Origin: Acidobacteriota bacterium
Lineage (GTDB): Bacteria; Acidobacteriota; Terriglobia; Terriglobales; Acidobacteriaceae
DNA: 64,000 bases
Direction: 5' to 3'
Assembly: GCA_021846985.1 (NCBI GenBank)
Contig: JAJZVX010000012.1
Coordinates: forward strand, 1-64,000
The position numbers and the translations under genes are program-made. The notes under the pieces are model-generated. The model was not told the DNA's origin, ran no database searches, and saw nothing but the letters and a program-made list of their open reading frames with translations. Of the stretch, positions 42,121 through 51,563 are shown piece after piece. Within the stretch, counting starts at the first letter, position 1; each line of letters starts with the position of its first letter.

Positions 42121-42702
42121 ATGATTCAAACCCTGAAACGCATCTTGCGCACCGGCATTCTCACCGAAACACCGCAGCCAACTGCGCCTGCTGAGTCCTC
42201 GGCTGCGCAGGCTCAAGAGAAGATTCTGAAGATCATGGGCCGGGCTTTGTGCATCCGCCAGGTGGATGCCGGCTCCTGCAACGGTTGCGAATTGGAGATC
42301 CAGGCGCTGAACAACGCTTACTACAACAGCGAAGGCGCTGGCATCAAGTTCGTCGCCAGCCCACGCCATGCCGACATGCTGCTGGTCACCGGGCCGGTCA
42401 CGGTCAACATGGAAGAGGCGCTCAAGCGAACCTTAGAGGCCGTTCCGCATCCCCGGTTGGTGGTTGCCGTTGGGGATTGCGGCGCTTGTGGCGGCGCGTT
42501 CGGCAAAAATTACGCCAGCAGGGGAGCGGTCGCGGATGTGATTCCGGTTGACGGCGCAGTCCAAGGCTGTCCACCAAGTCCCCAGGCTATCCTGGATGCG
42601 ATTCGGAGTGTTGTTTCTTCCGCGGCAACGGAGCGATCTAGTCGGAAGGAAGGCGATGCTTTACCCGCGTCGTCATGCGATTCAGTACAAACTCGCGGAT
42701 GA
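42121..42702 (+). CDS. hyfI: Ehr/HyfI-like small subunit (NuoB-like)
   Basis: 193 residues. The 4Fe-4S (N2-type) ligands are present: QVDAGSCNGCE, then GDCGACGG and VQGCPPSPQ. The cluster should pass electrons between a ferredoxin-like donor and the large subunit. No NuoI/HycF ferredoxin-like subunit and no NADH module follow, so the electron donor is unknown. The C-terminal 30 residues after the family core are unusual (Ser/Arg-rich) and overlap the end of the convergent gene by 65 bases. Confidence 0.9.
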   Translation: MIQTLKRILRTGILTETPQPTAPAESSAAQAQEKILKIMGRALCIRQVDAGSCNGCELEIQALNNAYYNSEGAGIKFVASPRHADMLLVTGPVTVNMEEALKRTLEAVPHPRLVVAVGDCGACGGAFGKNYASRGAVADVIPVDGAVQGCPPSPQAILDAIRSVVSSAATERSSRKEGDALPASSCDSVQTRG

Positions 42703-43708
42703 GATTGCCCAGCATGTTGCCGCCTATATTGCCAAAACCGTTGATGAATACCAGACTGGCGCCTCGCTCGCTGGCAGGGTAATAGACATTGGAGAGCGCC
42801 GCGGCGGACAGATCGCCAACGATCTCTGGAAAGTTCACCTTGCGAGAGCCATTATCGCCGCGCGTCACAAACGTGGAGGAGATGGCGTGGAACGCTCGCG
42901 CCCGGGTGCTGCCTTTCCCCATGACAAAGTAGCGCGGATCGGCATGAAAGACAGACGGTAAGACCGCCCGGGTCAACAACTCGCCGGAGGCAAAAGTGAG
43001 ATAGGCGGCGCCGTAACGCTTGCTGTAACCCTCCATCCCGCTTCCGAAACCGGGGAAGATATTGCGGTACTGCTCCACGCCGGCAATGGCTCCCGTGGTC
43101 AAGAACGAAACCGGATCAATCAGCGTACGCGCGGCCAGACTGTACTTTTGTTTGGGCAGCATGGGTGGCGCATTCCAGTCAAAGCTCGAATAGAAATTGG
43201 GAAACACTTTCAGAACACGCTGCTGCTCCGCGATTCTTACCTGCTGCACGGAGGCGGCTTCCTTGTCCATCACCATCACGCTCGTCGTGACGGGCGCTAC
43301 ACGCAGCATCACGTTCGGCACAAAGGCCGATGCTCCGGGTTGCAGAACAATTGGCTTTGAGACAAAGGCCGACATGCCGTTGCGTACAACCATGACCACG
43401 TACGTGCCGGGCTCAAGACCGGTGAATTCAAATTGGCCCATGGCGCCGGAATCCACCTGGCGCAGAATGGCAGGTGAATCCGTCTTCGACAACTCAACGC
43501 GCGCTCCTTCGAGCACGTCGCCGTTGGTGTCCTGCACGGTTCCTGAGATTCTCGCGGCGGCAGCGGATGGCGCGTCCTGCGCCTGAGCAGCCGCGGGTGT
43601 CTGATCGTGGGATTGAGCGTACACGGAGATTGTTGATAAAGCGGCGCTTGTGATGCCGCCGCACACGAGCAAAAATCGGCAGAAACGAACCAAACGGTTG
43701 GCCTCCAT
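42638..43708 (-). CDS. Carboxypeptidase-regulatory-like domain protein, secreted
   Basis: 356 residues: signal peptide (FLLVCGGITSAALSTISVYA), a spacer rich in Ala/Gln, a carboxypeptidase-regulatory-like beta-sandwich (ARISGTVQDTNGDVLEGARVELSKT to about 130), then a C-terminal part I do not recognise. The latter has LPKQKYSLAARTLIDPVSFL and GMEGYSKRYGAAYLTFASGEL, aromatic-rich and probably membrane-associated or barrel-like. The single-gene version without a TonB barrel is common in acidobacteria. It converges with hyfI, overlapping by 65 bases. A start at 43738 is an alternative; neither has a strong ribosome site. Confidence 0.72.
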   Translation of the reverse strand: MEANRLVRFCRFLLVCGGITSAALSTISVYAQSHDQTPAAAQAQDAPSAAAARISGTVQDTNGDVLEGARVELSKTDSPAILRQVDSGAMGQFEFTGLEPGTYVVMVVRNGMSAFVSKPIVLQPGASAFVPNVMLRVAPVTTSVMVMDKEAASVQQVRIAEQQRVLKVFPNFYSSFDWNAPPMLPKQKYSLAARTLIDPVSFLTTGAIAGVEQYRNIFPGFGSGMEGYSKRYGAAYLTFASGELLTRAVLPSVFHADPRYFVMGKGSTRARAFHAISSTFVTRGDNGSRKVNFPEIVGDLSAAALSNVYYPASERGASLVFINGFGNIGGNMLGNLIREFVLNRMTTRVKHRLPSD

Positions 43709-43738
43709 ACACACATGGAACGTGATGCTTGGACGCAT

Positions 43739-44292
43739 CGTTGGAGTCAACGTAAGCCTGCGCACAACTCCCGGGGCCGGGTAAAGAACCCCGCTTCAAT
43801 GACAATGGAGCGTATACCCCCGTGGCTTAAGGAGCGCTGAATGCGGAAACAACGCGAATGGGCCGCTTCTGATTGCGCGCATAAACCCGTTTGACGGCTT
43901 AACTGCTGCCATGCCAGCGCGGGAACCCTTTCCTGCGCCGGCGCGGCTGGGGCGGAAGATCCCGCTGCAGCGGTTTTACACCGCCAGAAGAAGCCGCGAT
44001 TCTTGGTACAAGGTTGAACCCCTTGCTCGTCTAGCGCATGCCGTCACGCCGCCGCGGCAAAACGCGCCACCCGCCGCCGCCGGCAGGAGCCGCAAGAATT
44101 CACGGCATTTTCACAATTACGCCGCCGCCCGCGCCGGGTTCTCGCATGGAGAGACGGTATAAATTACAACCAGTGATCGGATCCGCTCTGCGCCACCCTG
44201 CGCCGCATGCTCCCAGCCGCAGGGCGAGTGCTCCCTGTTTCTGCGCGAAACTCGCATCGTCGCCTCACGCGCGGCCGGTCTGTTTGCCGCAG
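43739..44292. other. 554-bp gene-free gap
   Basis: No supported gene between the carboxypeptidase-regulatory-like protein and the esterase. The long plus-strand frame that begins here is the antisense shadow of the esterase. No clear motif is seen. Confidence 0.45.
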
Positions 44293-45624
44293 TCAACTTT
44301 GCCGCGCGGCTCTAGCCCTGGCGTTTTGCGCCAGTCTCCCTTGAGACCGCGCCGGCGCCTGCTCAATAAACCGCATGGCCCTGGCTGCTTGGCGCGCACC
44401 AGATTCCACAAAAAGCAAAGGCGCGAACTGATAGAGGTAGTCTCTCCAGTTGTTCCAGGAGTGAAATCCTCCGCTCTCGTGCACGTCCGTCTTGATCCCT
44501 GCCTTGTTGAGCAGAGCCACGGAAGCGCGGGAGTTTTCAAGCGCGATGTCGTACTGGCCGGCGTCGACCCAGAAGAGCCGGAAAGGCTTGCCCCCGGCCT
44601 TGTATTGCGCAAGATCTTTCTCCGCATCGGTCTTCATGGCGTCTCCGAACCAGCCGGAGCTGAACATGCCCACCCAGCCAAAGTCGCCGGAGTGGGTCAG
44701 GCAAATGTCGAGCGTCTGCATGCCGCCCATCGAGAGACCGGCAATGGCGCGATGATCGCGGTCGGCCACGGTGCGGTAGTGGCTATCGACGTACGGCATC
44801 ACCACGGAAACGAGATCGTTCTCAAAGGCGGAAAAATCGAAATGCAGCCCCGGAGCCAAATGAAACTCCGAAGTATGGCCGGCAGGCATCACAACGATCA
44901 TGGGCACGGCCTTGCCCGCGGCGATCAGATTGTCGAGAATCGCCCCCGCTCTTCCCAACACGCTCCAGGCATCGTCGGCATCGCCGCCCCCGTGCAGAAG
45001 ATACAGCACCGGCAGCCGCGCGGTTCCGTTCTCGTAGCCGGGCGGCGTGTAGATGTGCATGCGGCGCAAAGAGCCCGTGACCTTGGAATCGTAGTAGACC
45101 ACGCTGACCGCGCCGTGAGGCACAGCGGGCTTGTACTCCAGAAAGTCGGCTCCCGGCACCTCGTAGAGGCTGCGCGCCTCGCTTGTGGTCTGGACCGTGA
45201 GTGAGTTGCGTGGATCTGTGGTGTGCACCCCATCCACGACAAAGTTGTAACGATAAAGGCCGGGCTCAATGGGGCCAATGGTCGCTTCCCATATGCCCTG
45301 GGCGCCCTTCTCCATGGCCACGCCGGCCATGGCCTTCCGCACCACGCCGGGCGTGGCGCCGGGTGTGGCTTCGGGGCCTTCGGCTTGCAGCTTCACATCC
45401 ATGGCCTTGGGCGCCCAGATGCGAAAACGTACATGGCGGTCGGCCTCGACCTCAACGGATTTCAGCGTGTCGTTGGGCGTGGGCGGCGGAAACTCGAGTC
45501 TTGGGGGAGCGGCCGTGGCCGCCGGCTGTTGAGCCGCCAACGGCATCAGACATCCACCACACAGTATCGCCACAACGATGGCCCCTCTCCGGGCAAACGC
45601 TCCCGCAGGCATCCCAGCTTCCAT
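44293..45624 (-). CDS. Secreted esterase (enterochelin/feruloyl-esterase-like alpha/beta hydrolase)
   Basis: 443 residues. A signal peptide (IVVAILCGGCLMPLAA, possible lipoprotein Cys) precedes an N-terminal carbohydrate-esterase Ig-like domain (HVRFRIWAPKAMDVKLQAEG) and an alpha/beta hydrolase. The hydrolase has LPVLYLLHGGGDADDAW (oxyanion region), the nucleophile elbow GLSMGG, and the late His in GGFHSW. This layout is that of secreted Fes/xylan-feruloyl-type esterases. The substrate is unknown, but it is next to a serine hydrolase and to genes for beta-keto acid breakdown. AAGGAG precedes the ATG at 45624. Confidence 0.85.
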   Translation of the reverse strand: MEAGMPAGAFARRGAIVVAILCGGCLMPLAAQQPAATAAPPRLEFPPPTPNDTLKSVEVEADRHVRFRIWAPKAMDVKLQAEGPEATPGATPGVVRKAMAGVAMEKGAQGIWEATIGPIEPGLYRYNFVVDGVHTTDPRNSLTVQTTSEARSLYEVPGADFLEYKPAVPHGAVSVVYYDSKVTGSLRRMHIYTPPGYENGTARLPVLYLLHGGGDADDAWSVLGRAGAILDNLIAAGKAVPMIVVMPAGHTSEFHLAPGLHFDFSAFENDLVSVVMPYVDSHYRTVADRDHRAIAGLSMGGMQTLDICLTHSGDFGWVGMFSSGWFGDAMKTDAEKDLAQYKAGGKPFRLFWVDAGQYDIALENSRASVALLNKAGIKTDVHESGGFHSWNNWRDYLYQFAPLLFVESGARQAARAMRFIEQAPARSQGRLAQNARARAARQS

Positions 45625-45832
45625 CGCGATTCTCCTTCCTCTAGCGCAGGTTGCCCAGACATGGGCAAACGGTGGCCGGGGCTTCCTCGCGCATCGGTCC
45701 GGCTGAAAAGACATTCCACCTGCCGGCGGCGGATGGCAAAACAAGGGAGCGCAAACAATCTTTGCGCCGTCAGAGGGATTCTCCGCCGGAAGCGCAGCCC
45801 GGTCAAGACCGTTTTTGCCGCGCCCGCACTGC

Positions 45833-47176
45833 TTACTTGCCTGGGTCCACAAGCGCCTGGTAGACCAGAGGACGGCTTTCGGATTCGATGTTGGGACTTG
45901 CCGGACCCATCATGCGCTGGAACATGCCCACAAAGACGATGTCGTTTGCAGGATCGACCCAGAACCACGTTCCCGCCACCCCGCCCCACGCAAACGAGCC
46001 TTTGCCCTCGATCAGATTGGCCTCCAGGGGATCGAACGCTACCGCCCCGGTGTAGCCGTAGCCGAAGCCCGGCCGCATGTGCATCACGCCAATGCCAAAC
46101 CGCCCATCAAGCAGCGAGGAGGCCAGATGGTTCGCCATCATCAGCTTCACCGTCAACGGCGCCAGAATACGCTTGCCGCCCAGTTCCCCGCCGTTCAGAA
46201 GCATCTGCCCAAAGCGGAAATAGTCCCCGGTCGACGAGACCATGCCTCCGCCGCCCATGGGCATCGCGGGCTCGGTTCTGTACATGCGGGAGAGACCGCC
46301 GCCGGTCGGATCGGCGACCAGCTCGCCATGCGGCCCGGTCACATAAAGCTGCGCAAAGCGGCCGCGCTTGGCCGCCGGAACGTAAAAGTCGGCATCCCTC
46401 ATTCCCAGCGGATTGAAGATATGGTCGCGCACAAATTGCGGCAGCGTCTGCCCGGATAGCTTCTCGATAATGTACCCATCGATATCCATCGAGACGCTGT
46501 AGACCCATCTGGTCCCGGGCTGGTAAAGCAGCGGAATCGTCGCCAGCCGGTCGACAAAATCCTCCAGGTTCCGGGACGCGAACACCTTCTTCTCGGCCAT
46601 CATCTTGTCGACCGGCGTATCCCCGAAGATGCCGTAGGTGAATCCGGCCGTGTGGGTCATCAGCTCGCCCATCGTCGGCGGATGAACCGGGTCTTCCAGA
46701 ATCATCTTGCCGCCGGCGTCGAGTTTCTTGAAGACCTTCAGGTGCGCGAACTGCGGAATGAACTTCGCGATAGGGTCCGAGGGCAGCCACTTGCCCTCTT
46801 CATAGAGGATCATCATGGCCACGCCGATGATCGGCTTGGTCATGGAGAAATCGCGGAAGATGGCGTCCCTGGTCATAGGCTTGCCGGCTTCCATGTCGCT
46901 GTCGCCATAGGCGCGGAAGTCCACGATCTTGCCGTGACGGGCCAGCAGGGTCACGATGCCGGCTACCTGCTTCTTGTCCACCGTCTCCCGCAGCGCCGCA
47001 TGCAGCCGCTCCAGCCGCTGGCGGGAAAAGCCCACCGACTCCGGTTTCACCTCCGCCATGCTCAGCGCCGCCTGCGGCTCCGGCGCCGCCTGCGCCACGG
47101 CCGTTTCCCAGCCGCACGCGCACATCACCCCGGCCAGCGCCATCCGCGCCGCCCACCGCCGCCCATGGATATTCAT
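45833..47176 (-). CDS. Secreted serine hydrolase of the beta-lactamase/esterase family
   Basis: 447 residues. After a signal peptide (ARMALAGVMCACGWETAVA) comes the class C beta-lactamase-like fold: FSMTKP holds the S-x-x-K nucleophile pair and YSVSM stands for the Y-x-N/S motif. GWGGVAGT-like GGVAGTWFW lies near the C-terminus in place of KTG. Members hydrolyse esters, lactones or D-amino peptides. Its place between the esterase and the SDR/BKACE genes suggests it releases an acid later oxidised in the pathway. It lies 208 bases from the esterase gene, same strand. Confidence 0.85.
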   Translation of the reverse strand: MNIHGRRWAARMALAGVMCACGWETAVAQAAPEPQAALSMAEVKPESVGFSRQRLERLHAALRETVDKKQVAGIVTLLARHGKIVDFRAYGDSDMEAGKPMTRDAIFRDFSMTKPIIGVAMMILYEEGKWLPSDPIAKFIPQFAHLKVFKKLDAGGKMILEDPVHPPTMGELMTHTAGFTYGIFGDTPVDKMMAEKKVFASRNLEDFVDRLATIPLLYQPGTRWVYSVSMDIDGYIIEKLSGQTLPQFVRDHIFNPLGMRDADFYVPAAKRGRFAQLYVTGPHGELVADPTGGGLSRMYRTEPAMPMGGGGMVSSTGDYFRFGQMLLNGGELGGKRILAPLTVKLMMANHLASSLLDGRFGIGVMHMRPGFGYGYTGAVAFDPLEANLIEGKGSFAWGGVAGTWFWVDPANDIVFVGMFQRMMGPASPNIESESRPLVYQALVDPGK

Positions 47177-47226
47177 TGGCCCTCCTCGTTGCAGGGGATT
47201 TCGTTCCAGAACGCTTTCGGCCTTTT

Positions 47227-48018
47227 CTATTTCAGGTATTCAACATTGCCGTCCACGCTGATGGCCTGGCCGGAGATGTTGTGGCCGGCCGGCGAGCAGA
47301 GAAAGAGGCAGGTTAATGCCACGTCGTCCGCGGTGACCATACGCCGCAGCGAGATTCTCTTCAGGTAGTCCTCGCGCATGGCCGCTTCCGTCACGCCGGC
47401 CATCTCCGCGCGGGCGCGGATGACTCCGTCCATGCGCGGCCCTTCCACGATGCCGGGCAGAATGGCGTTCACCCGGATGTCCTCGGGGCCAAGCTCCATG
47501 GCCAGCGTCTGCACCATGCCCACAATGCCCCATTTGGTTGCGCTGTAAGGCGTGCGAAACGGCAGCCCCAGCCGCCCGGCCACGGAAGAGATGCAGATGA
47601 CGTTGGCGTTCTTCGACTCGCGCAGCAGCGGCACGCCGTAATGCAGGCAGCGATACTGACCGCCCAGGTTCACGTCGATGGTGCGCTGCCAGTCCTTCTC
47701 CGCGATGGCATCCACCCCGGCGGTGGGTCCGGCAATCCCCGCGCAGTTCACCAGCACGTCGAGCCCGCCGAATTGCGCGCCCTGGATCTCGAACAGCGCC
47801 GCGACCTGCTTTTCGTTTGCCACGTCGGCCCTGGTCGCCTGGACTGCGGGAAAGCGCTCGCGGAATGCTGCCAGCGCGGCCTCGTCCATGTCGCAGATGT
47901 GAACCCTGGCGCCCGTCTCCACGAACGCGGAAGCAATGGCCGATCCAATGCCGGAGGCTCCGGCCGTCACCAGCACGCGCAGCCCCGCCTGGGGGCACAA
48001 CCGTTCCTTGTAGCTCAT
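47227..48018 (-). CDS. Short-chain dehydrogenase/reductase (beta-hydroxy acid dehydrogenase candidate)
   Basis: 263 residues with the SDR motifs: TAGASGIG (NAD(P) loop), NCAG, and YSATK (catalytic Tyr-x3-Lys) preceded by the SVAG serine. It starts at the ATG at 48018 (MSYKERL) with GGAGAC upstream. It is 55 bases after the BKACE gene in the same transcription direction. That suggests it oxidises a 3-hydroxy acid to the 3-keto acid that the BKACE enzyme then cleaves; the substrate itself is not known. Confidence 0.88.
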   Translation of the reverse strand: MSYKERLCPQAGLRVLVTAGASGIGSAIASAFVETGARVHICDMDEAALAAFRERFPAVQATRADVANEKQVAALFEIQGAQFGGLDVLVNCAGIAGPTAGVDAIAEKDWQRTIDVNLGGQYRCLHYGVPLLRESKNANVICISSVAGRLGLPFRTPYSATKWGIVGMVQTLAMELGPEDIRVNAILPGIVEGPRMDGVIRARAEMAGVTEAAMREDYLKRISLRRMVTADDVALTCLFLCSPAGHNISGQAISVDGNVEYLK

Positions 48019-48073
48019 TTCTGTCTCCGCTCCCGCTTGTTTCATTGCCCCTTCCGGGTTACATGCGCGTTCA

Positions 48074-49015
48074 TCAGTCGAAGCGAACGTTCTCCGCGCC
48101 CTTCAACTGCAACATCTCCCGCGCCTCCGCAGGCGTGGCGATCTCGTAGGAAAGCTCCTCGATAATGCGGCGGATCTTTCTCACCTGCTCGGCGTTGCTC
48201 TTTGCCTTCACGCCGGGGCCCAGATAGAGATTGTCTTCAAGGCCGCAGCGAACGTTGGCGCCCAGGATGGCGCCCATGGTCAGCACCGCCATCTGGTGGC
48301 GTCCGGCGCCCAGCACGGACATCTGGTAGCTGTCGCGGCCAAAAAGCCGGTCCGCCGTCGAACGCATGACAAACAGGTTCTCGGCATCCGAGCCCAGCCC
48401 GCCCAGAATGCCAAAGATCGCCTGGATAAACAGCGGCGGCTTGATGATCTGGCGATCGACAAAATAGGCCAGGTTATAGAGCTGGCCCACGTCGTAGCAC
48501 TCCAGCTCGAAACGCGTGCCGCCTTCGCCCAGGTTGCGCAGAATGTACTCGATGTCGGCGAAGGTGTTTTTGAAGACCAGATCCTTCATGCCTTCCACCT
48601 TCTCCTTTTCCCACGCATACTGCCACTGGGTGATCCGTTCGGCTATGGGATGAATGGAAAAGTTCATCGAGCCCATATTCAGCGAGCACATCTCCGGCTT
48701 CACCGTCATCGGGTAGGCGAGCCGCTCCTCGATCTTCATCTGCGTGCTGCCGCCGGTGGTGATGTTGATGACCGCCTTGGTGCGCCGGGACAATTCCGGG
48801 CAGATCATCCCGTAGTGCGCCGGATCGCCCGACGGCCGCCCGTTCTCGGGATGCCGGGCGTGTAGGTGCAGAATGGCCGCCCCGGCTTCGGCAGCCTCCA
48901 CGGCGCTCTCCACGATCTGCGCGGGAGTGGCGGGAAGATACTCCGACATGGTTGGGGTGTGCACCGAGCCGGTAATGGCGCAGGAAATAATGATTTTGCG
49001 ATTGTTTTTTGTCAT
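48074..49015 (-). CDS. Beta-keto acid cleavage enzyme (BKACE, DUF849)
   Basis: 313 residues of the family of 3-keto-5-aminohexanoate cleavage enzymes. IIISCAITGSVHTPTMSEYLP, AGAAILHLHARHPENG (metal-binding His-x-His), NITTGGS and RCGLEDNLYLGPGVKA are diagnostic. These zinc enzymes transfer the acyl part of a beta-keto acid to acetyl-CoA, giving acetoacetate and a new acyl-CoA. Substrates vary across the family (amino-hexanoate in lysine fermentation, dehydrocarnitine). Acetoacetate would feed the CoA-transferase and thiolase encoded next door. It is the first gene of the minus-strand side, beyond the AraC regulator. Confidence 0.9.
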   Translation of the reverse strand: MTKNNRKIIISCAITGSVHTPTMSEYLPATPAQIVESAVEAAEAGAAILHLHARHPENGRPSGDPAHYGMICPELSRRTKAVINITTGGSTQMKIEERLAYPMTVKPEMCSLNMGSMNFSIHPIAERITQWQYAWEKEKVEGMKDLVFKNTFADIEYILRNLGEGGTRFELECYDVGQLYNLAYFVDRQIIKPPLFIQAIFGILGGLGSDAENLFVMRSTADRLFGRDSYQMSVLGAGRHQMAVLTMGAILGANVRCGLEDNLYLGPGVKAKSNAEQVRKIRRIIEELSYEIATPAEAREMLQLKGAENVRFD

Positions 49016-49150
49016 TTGGGGTCGCGGCCTTGTGAAGAACCGATTCATCATAGGAAGCGCCGAACCCGGTGCGACAGGTTCCCGGCGGACATGTTCATGT
49101 CGTTTTCGGACATCGCCGCCGCGCCATTCCGCTCGCCGCCCACGGCCTTC

Positions 49151-50173
49151 TCACGAGCGATAGCGCGCAGGCGTGCTGCCCGTCCAGCGGCGGAAGGCGT
49201 GACGGAAATTCGCCGCCTCGCTGAAACCCACCAACTCCGAGATGTCTTCCGTGCTGAGCTTGGTGGAGCGCAGATACTCCTTGGCCAGATTGAAGCGTAC
49301 GTCGTCGAGAATCTGCGTAAACGAGGCGCCCTCGGCATGAAGTTTGCGATGGAGCGTGCGCACCGTGGTGGCCAGCCGCGCCGCCACCTCCTCCATGGTG
49401 GGCGAGTGCCCGGGCGTCGAGGCGATGATCTGGTACACCTCGCCGGCCACGCCGTTGGAGGTCTTCACTTCGCCCAGAATGCGGTCGCAGGTCTCGCGCA
49501 TGATCTTCGCGGTGAGGCCGTGGGCCATGTGCGGCTTTTCGGCGAGGATGGTCTTCGGATAAGAAAGCTCCGTGGTGGACTGTCCGAAACGCACCGGGCA
49601 CCCCAGATACCGCTTGTAGAGATGCGTGTGCGCCGGCGCCGGGTACGAGAGCTGCGCGTGCATGGGCTGGCAGCGGCCGCGCTCCACCACGTCTCTCAGG
49701 TGCGTCGCCAGTTGCGTCAAATGCTGTTCCATAAGAAAGCGCGTCAGCTCTTCCGGATACGTCATGGCCGCATTCATGGCCAGAATCCAGGTGGCGCAGC
49801 CTTTGGCCTCGCGCCAGGACATGGAAAGCAGCGGCGTGGCCAGTTGGTGATACTTCACCGCCACATGAAAGTACTCGCGAATGGTGGGACTGCACACCAG
49901 CGCGAATCCGTACATCCCATAGGCCGACAACGGAATGCGGCTGCCCACGCGGAAAGGAGTTTCGGGGTCCTTCGTCAGGCGCAAGGCGTTATGGCAGACG
50001 GTGATGTACTGGTGGACCGAGGTGAGCGTCTCCGGATTGGTCAGACTCTCCGGTGACAGGCCGGAGCCCGCCAGGCTCGCCTCCGGCGCGATGCCCTGCT
50101 CGCTGAGAACTGCAACCAGAGCCTCGACCTTGTAAGGCGCGTATCGCTTTTCGTTCCAAAGGGGAAGTGGCAT
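49151..50173 (-). CDS. AraC-family regulator of the catabolic cluster
   Basis: 340 residues. The N-terminal arabinose-binding-like domain of the OruR type covers residues 1-200; the C-terminal double helix-turn-helix reads [20 protein letters not shown] and [17 protein letters not shown]. It is transcribed away from the thiolase gene and lies upstream of the BKACE operon, so it is placed to control both sides in response to a pathway metabolite. ATG at 50173. Confidence 0.88.
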   Translation of the reverse strand: MPLPLWNEKRYAPYKVEALVAVLSEQGIAPEASLAGSGLSPESLTNPETLTSVHQYITVCHNALRLTKDPETPFRVGSRIPLSAYGMYGFALVCSPTIREYFHVAVKYHQLATPLLSMSWREAKGCATWILAMNAAMTYPEELTRFLMEQHLTQLATHLRDVVERGRCQPMHAQLSYPAPAHTHLYKRYLGCPVRFGQSTTELSYPKTILAEKPHMAHGLTAKIMRETCDRILGEVKTSNGVAGEVYQIIASTPGHSPTMEEVAARLATTVRTLHRKLHAEGASFTQILDDVRFNLAKEYLRSTKLSTEDISELVGFSEAANFRHAFRRWTGSTPARYRS

Positions 50174-50318
50174 AACGGCAAAGCCATGTCCGAAACGAAC
50201 ATTCTTGTGTCCGAATGAAACCTACTTCCTGTCATTGTGCCTCAGTAGGATTCCGTTTTGGAAGAGGCTTGTGTCTTCTCCTGCAGGCTCGGGCCCATGT
50301 GGCCCGGAAGGAAATCTT

Positions 50319-51491
50319 ATGTCCACTTTCGTCATTACGGCCGCGAAGCGCACCGCCATCGGAGCCTTTCAGGGCGCTCTCAAGGATACTTCCGCGGTTG
50401 ACCTCGGCGTCATCGCCACCCAGGCAATCCTCCCCGGCCTTCCGGTCAACGAGATCGCCGATGTGATCGCCGGCAACGTGTTGCAGGCGGGCAGCGGCAT
50501 GAATCCAGCCCGTCAAATCGCCTTGAAATCCGGCCTGCCCCATCACGTGACCGCGCAGACCGTTAACCGCGTTTGCGGCAGCGGCCTGCAGGCGGTGGTC
50601 ACGGCGCTCCAGGGGCTGCAATGCGGCGACGGCCAGCTCTACCTTGCCGGCGGCACGGAAAATATGTCGCGCGCGCCTTATCTTTTGCCCCAGGCACGCG
50701 CCGGCTACCGCTATGGCCATGGCGAGCTGATCGACAGCGCCCTCAGCGAAGGCCTTACCGATCCCACCCTGGGCTGCGCTATGGGCATCACCGCGGAGAA
50801 CGTGGCCGAGCAGTTTGGCATTACCCGCGAGGAGCAGGATGCCTTCGCGCTCGAAAGCCAGATGCGCACGGCCCGGGCGCTGCGCGAAGGGGAGTTTGCC
50901 GAGGAGATTGTTCCCGTTGCCGTCAAAACCAGGAAGGGCGTGGTGGAGTTCGCCACGGACGAGCATCCGCGTCCGGATTCGAATGCGGAGGCCCTGGCGC
51001 GGTTGAAGCCGGCCTTCAAGCCGAACGGAACCGTGACCGCAGGAAACGCCTCCGGACTGAACGACGGCGCGGCCATGCTGGCGGTCGCCACTGAAGACTT
51101 CGCGCGCCATCATGGGCTGCCGGTGCTGGCGCGCGTCCTCTCCTACGGACTGGCCGGGATCGATCCCGCCGTCATGGGACTTGGACCCGCCGCGGCCGTA
51201 CCCATCGCCCTCAACAAGGCCGGCCTCTCCGCCGCCCAGATCGACCTCTTCGAGTTGAACGAAGCCTTTGCGGCGCAGTCGATCGCCGTCATTCGCCAGC
51301 TCAATCTCGATCCAAACAAGGTGAATGTGAGCGGCGGTGCCATTGCCCTCGGACATCCCATCGGAGCCTCCGGAGCGCGCGTGCTGGTCACGCTGATCCA
51401 TGCCTTGCGCAGGCTCGGCAAGCGCTACGGCGTGGCCAGCCTCTGCATCGGCGGCGGCATGGGCATCGCCGTCGCAATCTCCGCCGAATAA
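50319..51491 (+). CDS. Acetyl-CoA C-acetyltransferase (thiolase)
   Basis: 390 residues, full length. The first catalytic cysteine is in [11 protein letters not shown], the histidine loop is [16 protein letters not shown] and the second cysteine is in CIGGGMG. It condenses or splits acetoacetyl-CoA; here the neighbours favour splitting. GGAAGGAAAT lies before the ATG at 50319. It leads four plus-strand genes with the CoA-transferase halves and an SDR. Confidence 0.93.
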   Translation: MSTFVITAAKRTAIGAFQGALKDTSAVDLGVIATQAILPGLPVNEIADVIAGNVLQAGSGMNPARQIALKSGLPHHVTAQTVNRVCGSGLQAVVTALQGLQCGDGQLYLAGGTENMSRAPYLLPQARAGYRYGHGELIDSALSEGLTDPTLGCAMGITAENVAEQFGITREEQDAFALESQMRTARALREGEFAEEIVPVAVKTRKGVVEFATDEHPRPDSNAEALARLKPAFKPNGTVTAGNASGLNDGAAMLAVATEDFARHHGLPVLARVLSYGLAGIDPAVMGLGPAAAVPIALNKAGLSAAQIDLFELNEAFAAQSIAVIRQLNLDPNKVNVSGGAIALGHPIGASGARVLVTLIHALRRLGKRYGVASLCIGGGMGIAVAISAE

Positions 51492-51563
51492 GCAATCGCG
51501 CCGGCCGCCTGCTCGCCGGCGAACAAAACAGGGAACGGCCGCGCCCCAAGGAGCGTGAATCGA

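Noticed and set aside
44038-45204. Plus-strand open frame of 388 codons
   Set aside because: It overlaps the esterase on the other strand and reads as Arg/His-rich noise; no ribosome site.
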